From positions 1 through 29,274 of the IMG/VR virus record IMGVR_UViG_3300048591_000639: a stretch of 29,274 nucleotides of DNA; one strand, written 5' to 3'. Below, piece by piece: positions 29,190 to 29,274 of the stretch. Position numbers and translations under genes: made by a program. Under the pieces are notes generated by a model, which saw only the letters and a list, made by a program, of their open reading frames with translations, made no database searches and had not been told where the DNA came from. The DNA comes from a virus. Position 1 is the stretch's first letter. Every line of letters begins with the position of its first letter.

Positions 29190-29274
29190 TCATGCGCTTA
29201 TCGGATCAGCCGATGGAACCGTGGCGACCCTATCTGAGGCGGTTCTATAGACCGGTGACAGGGTTCGAATATCC

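Noticed and set aside
29218-29274. Full tRNA on the + strand at the right edge
   Set aside because: Apart from the T-loop consensus, the D stem is missing, the anticodon stem has only four pairs, and the T stem does not close at normal spacing. The sequence ends before the acceptor stem.
1-29274. The window as a complete circular genome
   Set aside because: Joining the ends gives no gene and only a weak CCGTG/CACGG pairing. No replication, lysogeny or integrase gene is present, so a partial genome is more likely.
1-29274. CRISPR array, insertion sequence or integrase
   Set aside because: No regularly spaced repeats, transposase or recombinase motifs were seen on either strand.

Overview
The window is a high-GC tailed-phage genome segment (free phage or prophage) that encodes almost everything needed to build and release a contractile-tailed virion. 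The head and packaging genes are lambda-like: Nu1-type small terminase, GpA large terminase, gpW joiner, lambda-family portal, S49 protease with a nested scaffold, gpD-like decoration protein, gpE-like capsid and FII-like attachment protein. The tail genes are Mu-like: gp38, sheath, tube, gp41 with a frameshift extension, tape measure, and gp43 to gp48. Base composition, gene families, and the Rz/Rz1 and GH108 lysis set suggest a proteobacterial host (gamma or beta). I cannot name the host. No integrase, replication, or lysogeny genes are present, so the rest of the genome probably lies outside the window.

Layout. (1) 1-263: a structured RNA region on the + strand, made of a wobble-rich hairpin, a tRNA-like cloverleaf with an aberrant anticodon region and elbow, and an intrinsic terminator. 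(2) 279-4181, + strand: small membrane and hypothetical genes, a C5 cytosine methyltransferase flanked by a 14-bp direct repeat, a zinc-ribbon protein, and a LuxR-type HTH protein that converges on the lysis genes. (3) 3948-5758, - strand: lysis genes (o-spanin, i-spanin, holin-like protein, GH108 muramidase, membrane protein). (4) 5947-15831, - strand: tail operon. (5) 15832-16708: intergenic control region and a three-gene + strand moron operon ending in a small HTH protein, an arrangement like acr-aca anti-defence operons. (6) 16749-18922, - strand: four accessory or virion-surface genes. (7) 18925-28444, - strand: neck, head and packaging genes, interrupted by an HNH endonuclease gene and a strong terminator. 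(8) 28457-29026, - strand: a second HNH gene next to the terminase. (9) 29027-29274: a non-coding control region with a palindromic operator/promoter and a near-perfect ParB parS site.

Late genes are packed tightly with many ATGA or TGATG overlaps, so translational coupling is likely. Two candidate - strand late promoters, upstream of the packaging/head block and of the tail block, share the octamer CTAGAATC. The most notable observations are the cloverleaf RNA leader with its terminator, the acr-aca-like operon, the parS-like site, the nested Nu3-like scaffold start, the gp41 -1 frameshift, the methyltransferase insertion between direct repeats, and the remnant of a second tail-fibre start.
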